Assembly (NCBI GenBank): GCA_949128115.1
Contig: OX421961.1
Coordinates: 80,707,277 to 80,771,276 of the forward strand
Direction of reading: 5' to 3'
DNA: 64,000 nt
Source: Anaspis maculata
Taxonomy: Eukaryota; Arthropoda; Insecta; Coleoptera; Scraptiidae
The notes beneath the pieces are model-generated. The model did not search any database and was not told the origin of the DNA. It worked only from the letters and a program-made list of their open reading frames with translations. The translations under genes were made by a program, and so were the position numbers. Positions 33,790 to 46,179 of this stretch are shown piece after piece. Position 1 is the stretch's first letter; the number at the start of each line of letters is the position of its first letter.

Positions 33790-36700
33790 GGCCTATAGAG
33801 CCTTCGTCATAGTCATGATCCTCATTCAGATGTCAGAAAACTGGGTTAGAAGTCTATAGTGGAAAGGAGCAGGCAGCCTTCAAAAAGCGACATTCGCCAG
33901 GGGCGCAGCTATCTAGTTCGGTGCTTCCAAATTAGCGACTTTTAATTAAGTTAGCATCGAGGTTAGCGTTAGCTATCCTGCAGAAATTGCATCCTCACCG
34001 TGCGATCAAATCCAGTGGCGTGAATCTCGCAAGCTCCGCGTTTTTTTGGTGGACGCGAGCCCATAATATAGGCTTTGAAGTTAAAATCTTTCACGGGCTG
34101 CACTATACGCAGTCACATCAGATCAGTCACGTCATTCACTTCACTCATACCCCCCCCCCCCCCCATACCACGACATCCTCTTCTACTTTGAAAAATTCCT
34201 GAATACCTCCCGTCCTGGGTAGAGTAGGTACAGGCTTGGCAGAGGACGAGAGCAGCCTGTAAAGCCTTTTACTCTTTAACTTTATATAATACAATAGAGA
34301 CATTAACAGCAGTTTAAAGATTTATTATGGCAAAGGCTATTCTCCAGATTCGATGCCACTTCATTACCTACATCTACTGGCGCTATTTATTACGATCAAG
34401 ACGTTCGATTGGACGCTATAACCTATATCAGCAGGCCAAATGTAGCAGAATTGTGCCCCGAACGTGACTGGAATGACATTCGACGATTCACCACCGTTAA
34501 CATGGCTTGCACCTTTATTTGAATTTTCATTTACGTCGAAGGTGGCGACCGGTAATAACTTATTTTATCAAATGATTTTGTACCATACAGATAACAATAA
34601 TTTGTATTTTTTTTACTGATTCCATTTCCACAAAAAAAAGGACATGCACAGATTGAAACGGAGTGTAGGTATCAAATTTGGCTTTGTATCACTTTGGCTA
34701 CGTTTACACCGTGGCTTTCGTCCGCGACCTAAGCACCAAATTCGACTCAAATAAATTGAGTCCACGTGGCGTAAACGATCACGGACAAGGACCAGATCAG
34801 GACCAAGTAACTTGGAACAGGTTTTCGGTTGGCCGTAGACTGACCTAAATTTGGTTTTTAAATCCCTCCACCAAGCTTTCAGGATTGCTTCAGAAAATAT
34901 TGAATACAATAATTTCTTACCCCTTACCGATTGTGTTCAAAGCGGCGCGACTTTTTGTACACCTGAAGATATTACAGTCTCTAGTGAATGAGAATTAATG
35001 AAACTTTTAAAATGAAGAGGCGCTTCGAAATCAATTTCGGCGGACTTATTCCTTGACAAAAATTTGTTACTCGGTATCCTGCCCTAATGATTTATCTAAA
35101 TATAATTGAGTATGTCGACAGGGACCTTTTATTTGGTCCTGACTATTTATTTCAAAATTGTCTGGTGATGCATGATGAAATCATCCAATAGTAGTTGTTG
35201 AAGGTCTTCAAACTTTTTGCTCAATTTTGATTGGTTGGCTTGGTTCAAAGATTAGTTTGACATTTGGGCATTTACCAATTGACAGCTAATTGTCATTTAC
35301 GAAGCATGTGACATAGCCCCACACATCTCTCTATTTTTTTTTCCGGTCTCGAGAGACAGTATAGAAAAAGAAGCTGCCGGAGAGAATGGAGAGCGCAATA
35401 AAACGGCGCAGTTCTTCCTCCAGTAGCAAAAGTAGAAGCAATAATAAAACGCACCTACTAATGCTGGGTTCATACACCAAGTTCAACGTTTGAGAATTAA
35501 GGAGTAACGCCTAAAAACTAGGCCGCAATTACCCTAGCAATCAGTTGCCACCCAGGCATTTATTAGGCAGTATTCCTTACACCTTACGCCTTATTTCGGT
35601 CTATGAACCCATCATAAGTACTATAAACTGTAAAAAGATTTTCAAAATGTAAAAAAATCAAATTTTGGAAACATCATTTTTGAATTTAGAAAATGTTTTT
35701 ATGATCAATTCATTGTACTTACCTACCTCCCTGTAGCTTTCAAAAGTAAGCTGGATGGTAAATTTCTCTCTAGGAATAAGCCCGCTAGAATTTATTCCGC
35801 AACGCCTAATTTCACCAATCCAACTCCATCCTTTAGAACACACGGAGGCCGAAAAGGCGCGGAGAGGTTCTTAACTAATAATCCACGAAAAAATCAAGGG
35901 TCGTTGGATGTTATTTTGGAAACCTTCACTTTCAGCGTATCTTGACGATTCTTGACGGTGCTAAAAGAAAAACACATTTCGGACATGCACGGCAGTAATC
36001 GACATAGTGAACACCAAACGAAACTCTATCGGTTCCAAGTCTCCTTTTACGTGCCAGTTAATTAAAGTGTTTTGTGATTCAGATTCGCATCATTAATTAA
36101 GGCCGTTGGCTTGACGCCGACAAGTACCACCAGGGTTGGAGCGCAATGCTGGGGCTTTTTGTCGAAACACACCACCGCAAAATCCGGCAACAGCGACAAC
36201 GGTGATGCGGTGGTGCAGCTTAAATATTGTGTGGTGTGCATGCAGCATTCGGATTACTGGATTACAGCCCCGTTATTTATTGAATTACTTAATTACTTGC
36301 AAGTTAGATGAAGTGATATAATAATCCGACTGTCATCATGTGGCTGAGAATTATTTAAACTGAGCACAACATTAAACCACAATAATGGAACAATGTAAGT
36401 TGGTTCGGATCCTGTCCTATATCTACTACGAGTATACCTTGCAGATTAAGATAGATTTAATCTACCTCCAAGCACAACGGTAGATTCAGCCAAATTTAAT
36501 CTGTGAAGAGCAAAAATAAATACCGAGTAGATATCTTTCTATTATTGTTTTGGATTATCCAAATGAGCATTGAAACTGTTTCAAACCACGAGACCTAGGT
36601 GCTCTGTGTTTTGCGGAATTTGCGATCATTGGTTATCAGTGTTACCCACATACTTGAACAGCTATAGACCTTCTCATATAGGCAGTTCCCTTTGCTCGCA

Positions 36701-37860
36701 GCTTGTGCGCAGGTCTTTAAGTATACAAGCTCACTCGTTCAATTGGCTGTTTAACCGGGAGCGCTTTATCGATCGGGCTGGTTAGGGTTGGGGTTGGCGA
36801 CGGCGCCAATACAGGTGAACCTGCGCCTCGAGGATCCCAGGTAAATGAGAATGGCTATACCGCGGAAAAGAAACGTCCGACACCTGCAATACCGGACGCC
36901 ACCATTTTGAAGGGTTATTTGGCCGTTTCCTCTACCGCGACAAACGGTAACAGAGTCCCGGCCAGCTAAAGAAGTCACATCACATCAGAGCACAGCACAG
37001 ATCATTGATAATTATCATCCCACAGCACTTGCAGAGTCGCAGACATATCCCATGGCTACATAATGTAGGCACATAACTCTATTTACACCGTCAAGTCGCT
37101 GTCACTTTGACATTTCTACTGACGTTTCATTGACTCGGAGCCCAAGTAACTCCCAAACCATCCAACTCGACCACCCACTTTAGTGATAATTTGCGGTTTT
37201 GAGACCACCACAGGCACTTAATGAATAAGAACTATGAAAAAAAACTAAATAGATATTGTGAAATCACAATACCTAGGTTTGATACATGTTTGATAAGTTT
37301 TACGGCTGGAAAAACATTCTGCGGTAGCTATTTTGAGACACACTGGAAATTTAACTATCAACATGGCGGTATTTTCTAGCTCATTTTATTGCGCGGCGCG
37401 GCATTATGCGCAATTGAGGTCTCCAATTTTTCGTTGTCTCTCTTTACTGTGACGTCATGCGTATAAGATACGGTTAATCGAGGTCATTGGGCGCTTCCCA
37501 ATAAGGCGTATAAGGACACAATTCGACACAATTTGACACAGCTAGCGTTCCAATAGCAGTAATAGCACCACATGTCGACACAATCAAAACATTGGCGAGG
37601 CTGAGTTTAGAATTGAGCTGGCAAGTGCACTTTGACATTGTGTATCCGTCTTGTCGCAGTTATTGGAAAGCGTCCTATGTTTCTTGAGATATGACATTTC
37701 GTTTCTGACAATGGGAAATTTTTCGAATCTGACAAGCGCTCTGTCGTGTATTTATTTGATTTCAGCATGGATTTCATGATTTCACTTGTTCTTACCCTCG
37801 TTCTTGCCAATAAGTGTGTTATATGTAGTGGAAAACTGAGAAGATACTGAAGATACTTAC
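33790..37860. other. Non-coding intronic stretch
   Basis: No convincing gene. It contains a poly-C tract (34150-34165) and a GGCTACGTTTACACCGTGGC / GTCCACGTGGCGTAAAC weak inverted pair (34695-34785). It also holds one arm of the foldback found at 24436 (listed separately) and a moderately GC-rich segment at 36780-36975. Open frames have no recognisable domains. Confidence 0.4.
35732..35836. repeat. Single arm of the 24436-24778 foldback family
   Basis: CTGTAGCTTTC, then GGATGGTAAAT, AGGAATAAGCCC, ATTCCGCAACGCCTAATTTC and CCAACTCCATCCTT follow in the same order as the right arm at 24665-24775, with about 75% identity by eye. The opposite arm is missing. Confidence 0.65.
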
Positions 37861-37864
37861 AGAA

Positions 37865-38047
37865 ATGGTTCAAGGGTGTTGTGTCGCTCTATGCGAGTGC
37901 GAGAATAAGACTAATACACCCGGCATGCACCGGTTCAGGAAAGACCCAAACTTGATGGAAGTGTGGCTGCACCAGCACCACCAGGGATCACGCTGCACCA
38001 GACACGTGCATCTTACTACGAAAAAACTCTATTACTTCGTCCATTAA
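37865..38047 (+). pseudogene. THAP-domain fragment
   Basis: A 60-codon frame starting MVQGCCVALCE. The spacing C-C-x3-C, then TPGMHRFRKDP and W at residue 34, reads like the first half of a THAP zinc finger (C…C…HRFPKDPxxxxxW). The second half, with the conserved Cys-His pair and the AVPTIF-like end, is missing; the frame closes after a short unrelated tail. It may be a first exon whose partner is not visible, or a fragment of a P-type transposon. The wording differs clearly from the THAP relic at 6146. Confidence 0.5.
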
Positions 38048-38255
38048 AAACTCCCTTATAGGTTCTAGTGACTTTCCCCACATGATAATGGGAACAGTAT
38101 AGCTAACCGATTCAAAATTCCCGCAAAAGTCAGAAACGAAACGTCCAAACGTCATAAACGTCAAAACGTCAAAGGTGACCTCGAAAAACCATGTACTTTC
38201 TATCTCCTAAAATTGGAAAGGTCAATTGATTTCAAGAGCGGTATGGTTATCTATA

Positions 38256-38468
38256 TCCCGTTCACTTTTTATTTTCAGTAGAATGTTTTTTTGGAGCAAA
38301 AATAAAGTGACAAGCTGGAGCGCTGGAAGGATACGGCTGACGGCCGCTGATAGTTTCGCTCCAAAACTTTGCAGGTGCCATCAGCCGTAGCCGTAGCCGC
38401 CCCCCCACTTGTCACTTTAGTTTTGATTCAAAAAGTCATTCTACTGAAAATAAAAAAAGTGAACGGGA
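38256..38468. mobile_element. Palindromic MITE, TCCCGTTCAC ends, copy 1
   Basis: TCCCGTTCACTTTTTATTTTC pairs with GAAAATAAAAAAAGTGAACGGGA. Flanked by TA (38254-38255, 38469-38470). 213 bp, no coding. Copy 2 is at 46668. Confidence 0.8.
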
Positions 38469-38739
38469 TATAAGTATGTGGTGTTACCACATTGTTATCA
38501 AACAAGAAAAGTAAAACGATAACACAAGGTTCTTGTATGATGGGGATGGGATAAAACTCCCATCCCTATTATACAAGAAGTCATCCCAGAGTAAGTTTCC
38601 AAAAGCAAATAACTGTTTTTCTGCTAGAGCTTTTGACTTGAACTATTTTGTTTGTTTCAACTGACAGTTGGGAGTTATGGCGAATTCCACCATTCCTGAA
38701 AGAGTGAAAGTGGTATAGTTTTGGTTCAAAAGTCACATA

Positions 38740-39010
38740 CATAGATTATTCCCATTAAACGAACATATCGACTACCGGTGGAAGACTGTGTTGGAAAATT
38801 TCTCACGCCCGGCGCCCTGCTGTAAAACGTGACGCTGAAATGTGGTTCGAAAAATATATTCCAACTGCCTATACTGCAAGAGTCACCTTAACCATCATCA
38901 GCGACATTTTCGAGGAGCGAATAATTTTAAGCAATTCCGAATTCAACTGGGCACCACATTAGCCTGATCTGCCCCCGACTTTTTATGGGGGTTTATAATT
39001 CTTGCGAGCT
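38740..39010 (+). pseudogene. mariner/IS630-type transposase remnant
   Basis: Around 38875-38995 the + strand reads TARVTLTIISDIFEERII, then EFNWAPH, a stop, PDLPP and TFYGG. This follows the conserved C-terminal block of many insect DDE transposases (…HTARxTxxLLxxxFxxRxIS…WPxRSPDLxPxDFFLWG…). Stops and substitutions have destroyed it. The catalytic aspartates cannot be assigned and the ends were not found. Confidence 0.55.
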
Positions 39011-39426
39011 CTGCAAAGCAGCAAACGGAGGGCATTAAGATATCGTTTTCCATGATTATCATTGATCAAATCTCCATTGGTTCTACATGATTGTTGAAAA
39101 ATCAACTATTTAGTTACTTGACTCGATTTTTCAATTTCTCACTTGACTTGGTTATTCTATTAATTACTTGACTTGATATCAAACGTTTTCATAAGCTTCT
39201 TGAGAATACTTGATAATCTCAAACTCTTGCAAAACCTTGTACGGGTGTAACTTGCGAATGAGAGGTAACTTTGGTTTTATACTCTGCCCCCCATTAGGTC
39301 TCAATGTGTACCTGATTTAGCTTATTAGGATATATAGGGTAAAATGCTTATTATTAGGAGCCGTATATTTTATACTATACGGTTTTGAGCCGCGGACTTT
39401 GGCGCTCCATAGACCAGTCTCCACAC

Positions 39427-39947
39427 TGTTACGAGCGGCGATTCCCGTGCATTCCGGGGCACACCTGATCTTTCTAGACTCTTTCCATTAGAACACGGTG
39501 TATGGTGTTCACGTGCGAAACTCTGGGCATTTCCTGAAGATACGCGATCGCCTAGCGAATGAAAAATACGTGGAACGTCCGAGTAGCACACATCTGTCCA
39601 TTTGGTGGAGGTGCCGAATTTACAGCACGTTGATAATGCCCGCGAAATGTGTAGGATTTTTTGGGAGTCGCCTAGAAACCGTATGCCGGGTCACTGTAGA
39701 ATTTGCTGGAGGACCGCGATGTAAGATTGGAGATTAATAGCCGGAGCTATATAAGGCACCGATCTTCGGTCTACAATCAGTATTAAATTTGAAGTGATCG
39801 AGAGCAATAGAAAGCGAATAGTAATCAGCGATATTCCCAAGTAAATAATTGTTGGCGTGTATTTATTGTAATACACAGTGATGAACAGTGTGTGTTTTAG
39901 AATGATCGTCTCGATTATAAACGAACCTAAACGCAAAATACGTAACA
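39427..39947 (+). repeat. Solo LTR, family A, plus orientation
   Basis: 521 bp from TGTTACGAGCGGCG to AAAATACGTAACA. The TATA box GCTATATAAGGC is at 39746-39757. It is the reverse orientation of the copies at 27532 and 55269. Flanking four-mers are ACAC and ATAC, a duplication with one mismatch. No internal region is attached. Confidence 0.8.
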
Positions 39948-39951
39948 ATAC

Positions 39952-41290
39952 CATTAGCCAAACATCACACGCGTTTGCCAAATCCGTTCACAGAGCCGCG
40001 GGTTAGAACTGTCAGTGTAAAAGCTACTATTTAGGTTCAACAAGCCTGCAGATAGATAAATGGTGAAAAGATGGCGAAGTCTTCTGAGAGTCAGATGTTG
40101 AATTCCAATCAAAACATCCTATATTTTTGCACAAGTATAATTTCCTAAATTTTCTGTTCTATCACAAGCGAAGCATTTCGCCACTCGGTAGGAGTTAATT
40201 TGGGACAAAGCGGCAGTCTTAATGCGCCGTCAAGATTAAATTAAATCCATCCACAAACATTTGAAATTCTTGCAAGAAGCACAACCCTGACAAAGGACAT
40301 GAAGTGACAGCAGCGATAGGACCGAAGGGGTGCCGGGGTTGGGCTCGGTATGATGCTGGCATTCTTTAATCATTACTGTAGTTGCACATAGTGCGCTTAA
40401 AGGACTATTTAGTGTACCTACTTGATACGTGCAGCAGGCAGCCGGGTATATTTTTCTCATATCCACCCTGGAAGTTCAACCGCGGTTGAACCCTGCGCCC
40501 CCTTTTCCTTGCAGTTGCGCTAATTCCTTTCGTGCCGGCACGGTATTAAGTGGCCTAGAGGGTTGCGACGGCCCTTACGAATTTCTTGAATCAATCCCTT
40601 AGGTGTCAGGTGAGAGGTGGTAGCGGCGGTGATGGAATGTTTGGTCGTGTTGCCTTGGAAACGGCGGTGGTAGGCGGTGGTGGTGGTGGGTATAGGTACC
40701 TATAATAGGCGTTTACTACACTGCAGCAGAAGAACCGGCCATGACTGTCGCCAATTCAATCGGAGAGAAACTACAAAAATCGGCCGAGGGCAGCGTTGGT
40801 CATGACTGTCACGATCTATGCTCGCATTTGGAACAACCCGGATGGCATTCCGACGCTATCTGCATGCCGCCTCGAACGACAACAATCTCTGGGGCGACGC
40901 GGCGGATGCCTCTCCGTCTCCGTGATTTCAATAATAGCAAATCCCGAACTTCAAATCCCCTCACGCAGTATTCTTCATCCGCGTCCGTTCGATTGGAAAA
41001 ATAAATGATTCGAGAGCTAGATCTGCGGAATCCTCATCACCGCAGAGAAAGACAGGAAAGTCCTTGTGCAATTTCCGTTAAGTAATACATACCTACCTTT
41101 AGAGCTTGTTCCGACTTCTTTAGTAATTTTCTTATTCCTTTATTCAACGTCGGTTTATTTTCGCATACGAGCCCTAACACCGACGCCGGTGAATGCTTTC
41201 CTGACTTTCCTCCACTGCACTAGAAATGTTGTCGAACCCCTTTGTGTTCCAACACAGGGTATAGGAATTTTTAACGACCCCCAACATGTC
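39952..41290. other. Non-coding stretch with a GC-rich island
   Basis: 40480-41030 is distinctly GC-rich with CpGs and a GGCGGTGGTGGTGG tract (about 40660-40690). It has an open frame (40741-41004) without known domains. It is not seen elsewhere in the window. It could be an internal promoter, an enhancer or just single-copy intron; the sequence alone does not say. Confidence 0.4.
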
Positions 41291-42277
41291 ATGTAGTACA
41301 AGCGGTAGGCAAAACAATCCTGCATTTAATAAAGAAAGCAAACCACTTTGCACAGTGACTCTTAGAATCATTTCGAGCGATTTGACCCGCAGCACCCGAT
41401 AATTCGTCCCTTAGGGGGGCCATGGGGGCCCTCCAAATTTTCAAGATGCAAGAACTTTCACAAAACGATCATTGAGTATCGTCATGTGTGTCATAAAATG
41501 AGCTTATGGGTCTATTGAAAATGTTCTCAGCAATTATCGTTGTGTCCGTTCCATTCTTCACACTTAAAAAAAATATTCTTAAGCAGATGTCAAAAAAACT
41601 GTTTTTATTTTTTAATCTACGTACGGAGACGATAAATTCATATGTTTTGTTTAGTTCCCAAACAAATCGCATTCCGTGAGCCCAATTATAGAGACAAAAT
41701 TTTTATAATGGTATTTTCCAAAGAAGTGGTGTCCTCTTCAGTACACCTTTTTCAACAGCATTTTTTTCAATGCTCCCACTGGATAACAGTGTTAATTTTC
41801 ACAGGTATGAGAAGCTTGAAGTCTTTTCTTAGTAATTTAGATGCAACAAGGCTTCAAAACGCGCAAGGGAGCCCTAAAAGAATTTTTTTCTGCTCGGCTA
41901 TCAAATTTTTGGCATGTTGATTTTGTAGTAGGGGAGAAGTGGACAAAAATTCAATCTCGGTCGCGCGGGCGGCGGCGGCGGTTTCATTCTAGCGGCAAAT
42001 ATATTTACGCACAACGACTCTGTATTCCGTTGTACTGCGGGAAAACTTGGCACAGGAGTAGCTTGTACCAAAGCAAGTCATTTGGCCCGCAGCACCAACA
42101 TTTTTTACCCAGGGTACTCTGCATCGTGACCATTCTTCAGAACATGACCCACAATGCAACTGTTTCTGTTATAAGAGCTGATGCATCGACTTGATGGTCA
42201 TTTCTGTGCAATGTTTATTGGCAAAATCGAGAGCTGTAGTCTGAAATAGATGAAAAATTCATCAGTTCAGTAGCGTA

Positions 42278-43294
42278 ACGTAAACGTACCAATGCCTGAC
42301 ACTGTGCCTTAACCTGACACCTTTATTTATTTCATGGAAAATAGGCAGAATTATTGGCTTTAGATCTATACTGTTCGAATGTTAGGGTATGCAAACATTT
42401 TACTCAAGATTTTTTCATACAGTCGAGTTAGCAATACTAATTTTGAAATGTCTGCGGCCGTTTGAAGGGTAGCGCAACAGTTGATACCAGAAACACTAGT
42501 ATTTCTGCTGAGATTTTGTAAAATTGAAATAGTTCGTAAAAACGTGAGTTTGGTTAATTTTCGTGAAACATTCATACAGCATTGCTGCATATTGATGAAT
42601 AAAGATGCTGTTACATCAATTCCAGGTGATTTTAGAGATTTATGGTTGTAACAGGGGGTGTTAGCTATTGGCACTGGGAAATATAGACAAGTCCAATGCC
42701 TGACAATCAGTGTGTCAGCTCCTGGATAATGAAAAATGAACGCAGTAATAGACCCTATAACAAAGATTCAATGAGCTTATGCTGGTGTAAAAGTTTCATA
42801 TTGATATCTTCAGTGGTTCCAATACCTGAGGCCCTAGGTCAGCCCCTAGCTTCATTAGTGTCACCTACTAGCAATGATAGATATTTGCAGATTCCATACT
42901 TCCAGCCTCGTTTCCAGCTATATAACTAACTGGTATTTAACTTGTTATCTGTTCAATAGAAGTTTCTATTTTGCAATGCATCTGCTGCTGTTCATCTGAA
43001 TATCACATCTGAGCTGTTTACATGTGGGTCAGGCATTGGTTCTCTTGAAGTCAGGCTTAGGGCCAAGTCAAGAGAGGCTATGTCAGGTACTGGACAAAAA
43101 AAATCAAATTTTCAAAATCTTCTAAACAAAAACATGAGGCACGTTGCACCGAAATCATCAATGTTATATCATGGATGTTATCTGCTCTAATTATTCCACA
43201 TTCGAAATGTACCCTGAGTACTTCTGAATCATTTCTAGACAAGAAAATATACAAAGATAGCCCTTAAGGTGTCAGGCATTGGTACGTTTACGTT
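42278..43294. mobile_element. Nested element in the left arm, ACGTAAACGTACC ends
   Basis: 1017 bp with ends ACGTAAACGTACCAATGCCTG and CAGGCATTGGTACGTTTACGT, flanked by TA (42276-42277, 43295-43296). The right arm of the host element shows the unoccupied site (…GCGTAACTGTCAT…), which proves a clean insertion. TGCCTGACA-type motifs recur inside (42694, 43024). No coding sequence recognised. Confidence 0.88.
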
Positions 43295-43559
43295 AACTGT
43301 CATATTCTTGTTGTAATGTTCAACAAAATTCAAGAAATCAATGAAGTGTTAAATGCGAGTAGTTACTCGTAACTGGACCGACTTCCTTAAAAATTCGAAG
43401 AACAAAGCGTAGCTCTTCGATTTTTTAGGATCGAATGCTCTCTGTGATTCATATTGGGCACCAGTTGTCACAAATATGCACGGAACGATTTTTTCCTCTG
43501 CTGATGCGTCAACTTCATTCGTTGAAGTCACCATAGGAGACATGGCAGATGGCCGCATA

Positions 43560-44372
43560 ATCTTGCACATCAGGGATTGGTGTCTCACGGAGGAAAGAGT
43601 ATTGTTTTCCTCACCGTTGTTACGGATGTTGTGGTATTGGGTATATCGTTTTTCTTCTGTCTTCGCTCCCAAGAACTTCCAAAACTGTGGGCACGACTCG
43701 GTAGCGGACTGCCCAAAAGATTCATCGCTATCCATCGGATTGCAGAAGGTTTGGGCGAAGAGAAATCTTTTTGCTCTGAGAGGCTTTCACGCGCTCTGTG
43801 GTTGCGATACCACGTCGTTCTTTTCGTCCAAACGCATGGAAGACCTGGAAGAGCATGGAGAAAGCGACTTCCGCATTTCGTGTCTTGACTCTGCTCTCCG
43901 CCTCTGAAGCTGACTCTCTCCTAGACGTTGTTTTGCCGTCCTCTTGGGGCTGGAAGAAAATCGATGAGAGCTGGTCGCCAGTCTGGACACTGATTGCTGA
44001 AGTGTGGGGGGACTGCAGTGAGCTACACAAGTACGTTTTTCTTTTTTTTTGTGAACCTATAAGAACTTCTAAATTTCAACAGCTGCAAAATGTAAGACTG
44101 ACTGCAAAACAATAACGTGTACTTGTCGAAAAGCCGGACTTCTGTGTACGCTCCAATGCAAAATATGCAAAGGAGAATGCTGCAACAAAAGGTGGGTTCT
44201 TCGCCACTCCTAGGTTATTTCAGAGCCTTTCTAAAAAACAGAGGCGCTATTATTGTCATTCCAATGGGGTACTTATTATCATGATATAAACATCCCTGTA
44301 TTTGATTTCAGTATGGCGGCATCAAAAAAGTTTCGGAAGAGGAGGAGAAATTCTGAAGAGGTTGAGAAATAC
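43560..44372 (+). pseudogene. Academ-like XPG-type nuclease/transposase, C-terminal part
   Basis: Pieces of one protein lie in order but in different frames. First comes TVVTDVVVLGI (about 43607), then LPKLWARLGSG and IAIHRIAEGLG, all in one frame. A shift leads to ALRGFHALCGCDTTSFFSSK (about 43775-43835), and another to LPSSWGW…W…SPVWT (43937-43990). An intron (44029-44090) precedes a cysteine-rich segment (44092-44190; TCTCRKAGLLCT readable) that is broken by one extra A. A last exon from 44313 ends KYI-stop at about 44372. The DxDxxVL and GCD…GK-like boxes resemble XPG/FEN1 nucleases. At least three frame disruptions make it inactive. N-terminal regions are absent. Confidence 0.6.
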
Positions 44373-45175
44373 ATCTAGCCGGGGAGATGTTCCAAGTTTA
44401 TTTCCAAAATTGCTCAATCATGTTGATGGACCTAGAGTATTTAAGTACCATGTTCATTTTTATTGCTCAAGGACCACGCTGGGCACGGCGCAGAAGCAAC
44501 ACTTCATTTCTTGAATTATGTTGAAGGTTATAGCAGAAATACATGTAGAAGACTTGATTTGACATCAAAAATCAGAAATCAGGTATGTCGTGGGGGGAAT
44601 ATCTTATTGCAAGTCGATGATTATTGCACACGGCGCAAAAAGATCTCTTTGCGACATGGACGAAGCGGTTGCTGCATGCCATAACACCCACTTTTGATAC
44701 CTTGTCTGAGGCATACAGTAAAAATTTCTAGCGGGTTGGACATATCTGGGGCCAAACTGATGCTATCATAGATTTTCTTCGCTGTCCTCTTGGGGCTCAA
44801 AAGGAGTTGTAAACTGGTCGCCGGCGGTCTGGATGCATATTGCAGAAGTATGGGTGGACTGCAATGAGCTGAAACTCAAGTACGTATTTTTTTGCTTATA
44901 CAAACTTCTGAACATCTTTGTATTTGGTCTCAGTATGGCTACATCGGAGACCGAAAAAGTTTCAAAAGAGGAGGAAGAATTCTTAAGAGGTTAGGAAGTA
45001 ATGGTGGAGACGGAGGTGGAGATGTTTCAAGTTAATATTCAATAATTTCCAAATAAATTTTGAATGACTGGAACTCGAGTATTTTGCTCGCTTTTATTAT
45101 TAAAGGCTGGGCACAGCGCAGAAGCAATACTTGATTAATTTCTTCAATTCTGTTGAACATTACAACAAGAATATG
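43930..45175 (+). repeat. Internal direct duplication of the gene's 3' end
   Basis: 43930-44525 is repeated, diverged and shortened, at about 44779-45175. Matched strings are TGTCCTCTTGGGGCT, ACTGGTCGCC, TGCAGAAGTATGGGTGGACTG, AAAAGTTTC-GAAGAGGAGGA and GGGCACAGCGCAGAAGCAA. The second copy lacks the cysteine-rich exon. Confidence 0.7.
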
Positions 45176-46179
45176 ACAGTTACGCTACTGAACTGATAAA
45201 TTTTTCATCTATTTCAGACTACAGCTCTCGATTTTGCCAATAAACATTGCACAGAAATGACCATCAAGTCGATGCATCAGCTCTTATAACAGAAACAGTT
45301 GCATTGTGGGTCATGTTCTGAAGAATGGTCACGATGCAGAGTACCCTGGGTAAAAAATGTTGGTGCTGCGGGCCAAATCACTTGCTTTGGTACAAGCTAC
45401 TCCCGTGCCAAGTTTTCCCGCAGTACAACGGAATACAGAGTCGTTGTGCGTAAATATATTTGCCGCTAGAATGAAACCGCCGCCGCCGCCCGCGCGACCG
45501 AGATTGAATTTTTGTCCACTTCTCCCCTACTACAATATCAACATGCCAAAAATTTGATAGCCGAGCAGAAAAAAATTCTTTTAGGGCTCCCTTGCGCGTT
45601 TTGAAGCCTTGTTGCATCTAAATTACTAAGAAAAGACTTCAAGCTTCTCATACCTGTGAAAATTAACACTGTTATCCAGTGGGAGCATTGAAAAAAATGC
45701 TGTTGAAAAAGGTGTACTGAAGAGGACACCACTTCTTTGGAAAATACCATTATAAAAATTTTGTCTCTATAATTGGGCTCACGGAATGCGATTTGTTTGG
45801 GAACTAAACAAAACATATGAATTTATCGTTTCCTTACGTAGATTAAAAAATAAAAACAGTTTTTTTGACATCTGCTTAAGAATATTTTTTTTAAGTGTGA
45901 AGAATGGAACGGACACAACGATAATTGCTGAGAACATTTTCAATAGACCCATAAGCTCATTTTATGACACACATGACGATACTCAATGATCGTTTTGTGA
46001 AAGTTCTTGCATCTTGAAAATTTGGAGGGCCCCCATGGCCCCCCTAAGGGACGAATTATAGGGTGCTGCGGGTCAAATCGCTCGAAATGATTCTAAGAGT
46101 CACTGTGCAAAGTGGTTTGCTTTCTTTATTAAATGCAGGATTGTTATGAAATGTGCTCCGTACCGCCTGTACTAATGGG

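Larger units (their letters stand above)
41294..46174 (+). mobile_element. Academ-like DNA transposon with ~1-kb inverted arms
   Basis: A left arm (about 41294-42277, resuming at 43295-43345 after a nested insertion) and a right arm (about 45130-46174) are inverted and nearly identical. Examples are ACAATCCTGCATTTAATAAA and, deep inside, CTGAAATAGATGAAAAATT. The outermost shared string is TAGTACARGCGGTA, flanked by ATG on both sides (41291-41293, 46175-46177), a possible 3-bp duplication. The interior encodes a broken protein with XPG/FEN1-like nuclease motifs and a cysteine-rich tail. That combination with a 3-4 bp duplication points to the Academ superfamily, by recollection rather than search. 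Confidence 0.62.

Noticed and set aside
40741..41004. 87-codon frame starting MTVANSIGEKLQ
   Set aside because: GC-rich island, overlapping frame on the same strand, no recognisable domain, no splice context supporting it.
41642..42194. Open frames of 92 and 117 codons in the left arm, with matching frames in the right arm (45378-45816)
   Set aside because: They lie in near-identical inverted arms, so their agreement reflects the repeat and not selection on protein. No motif was recognised.
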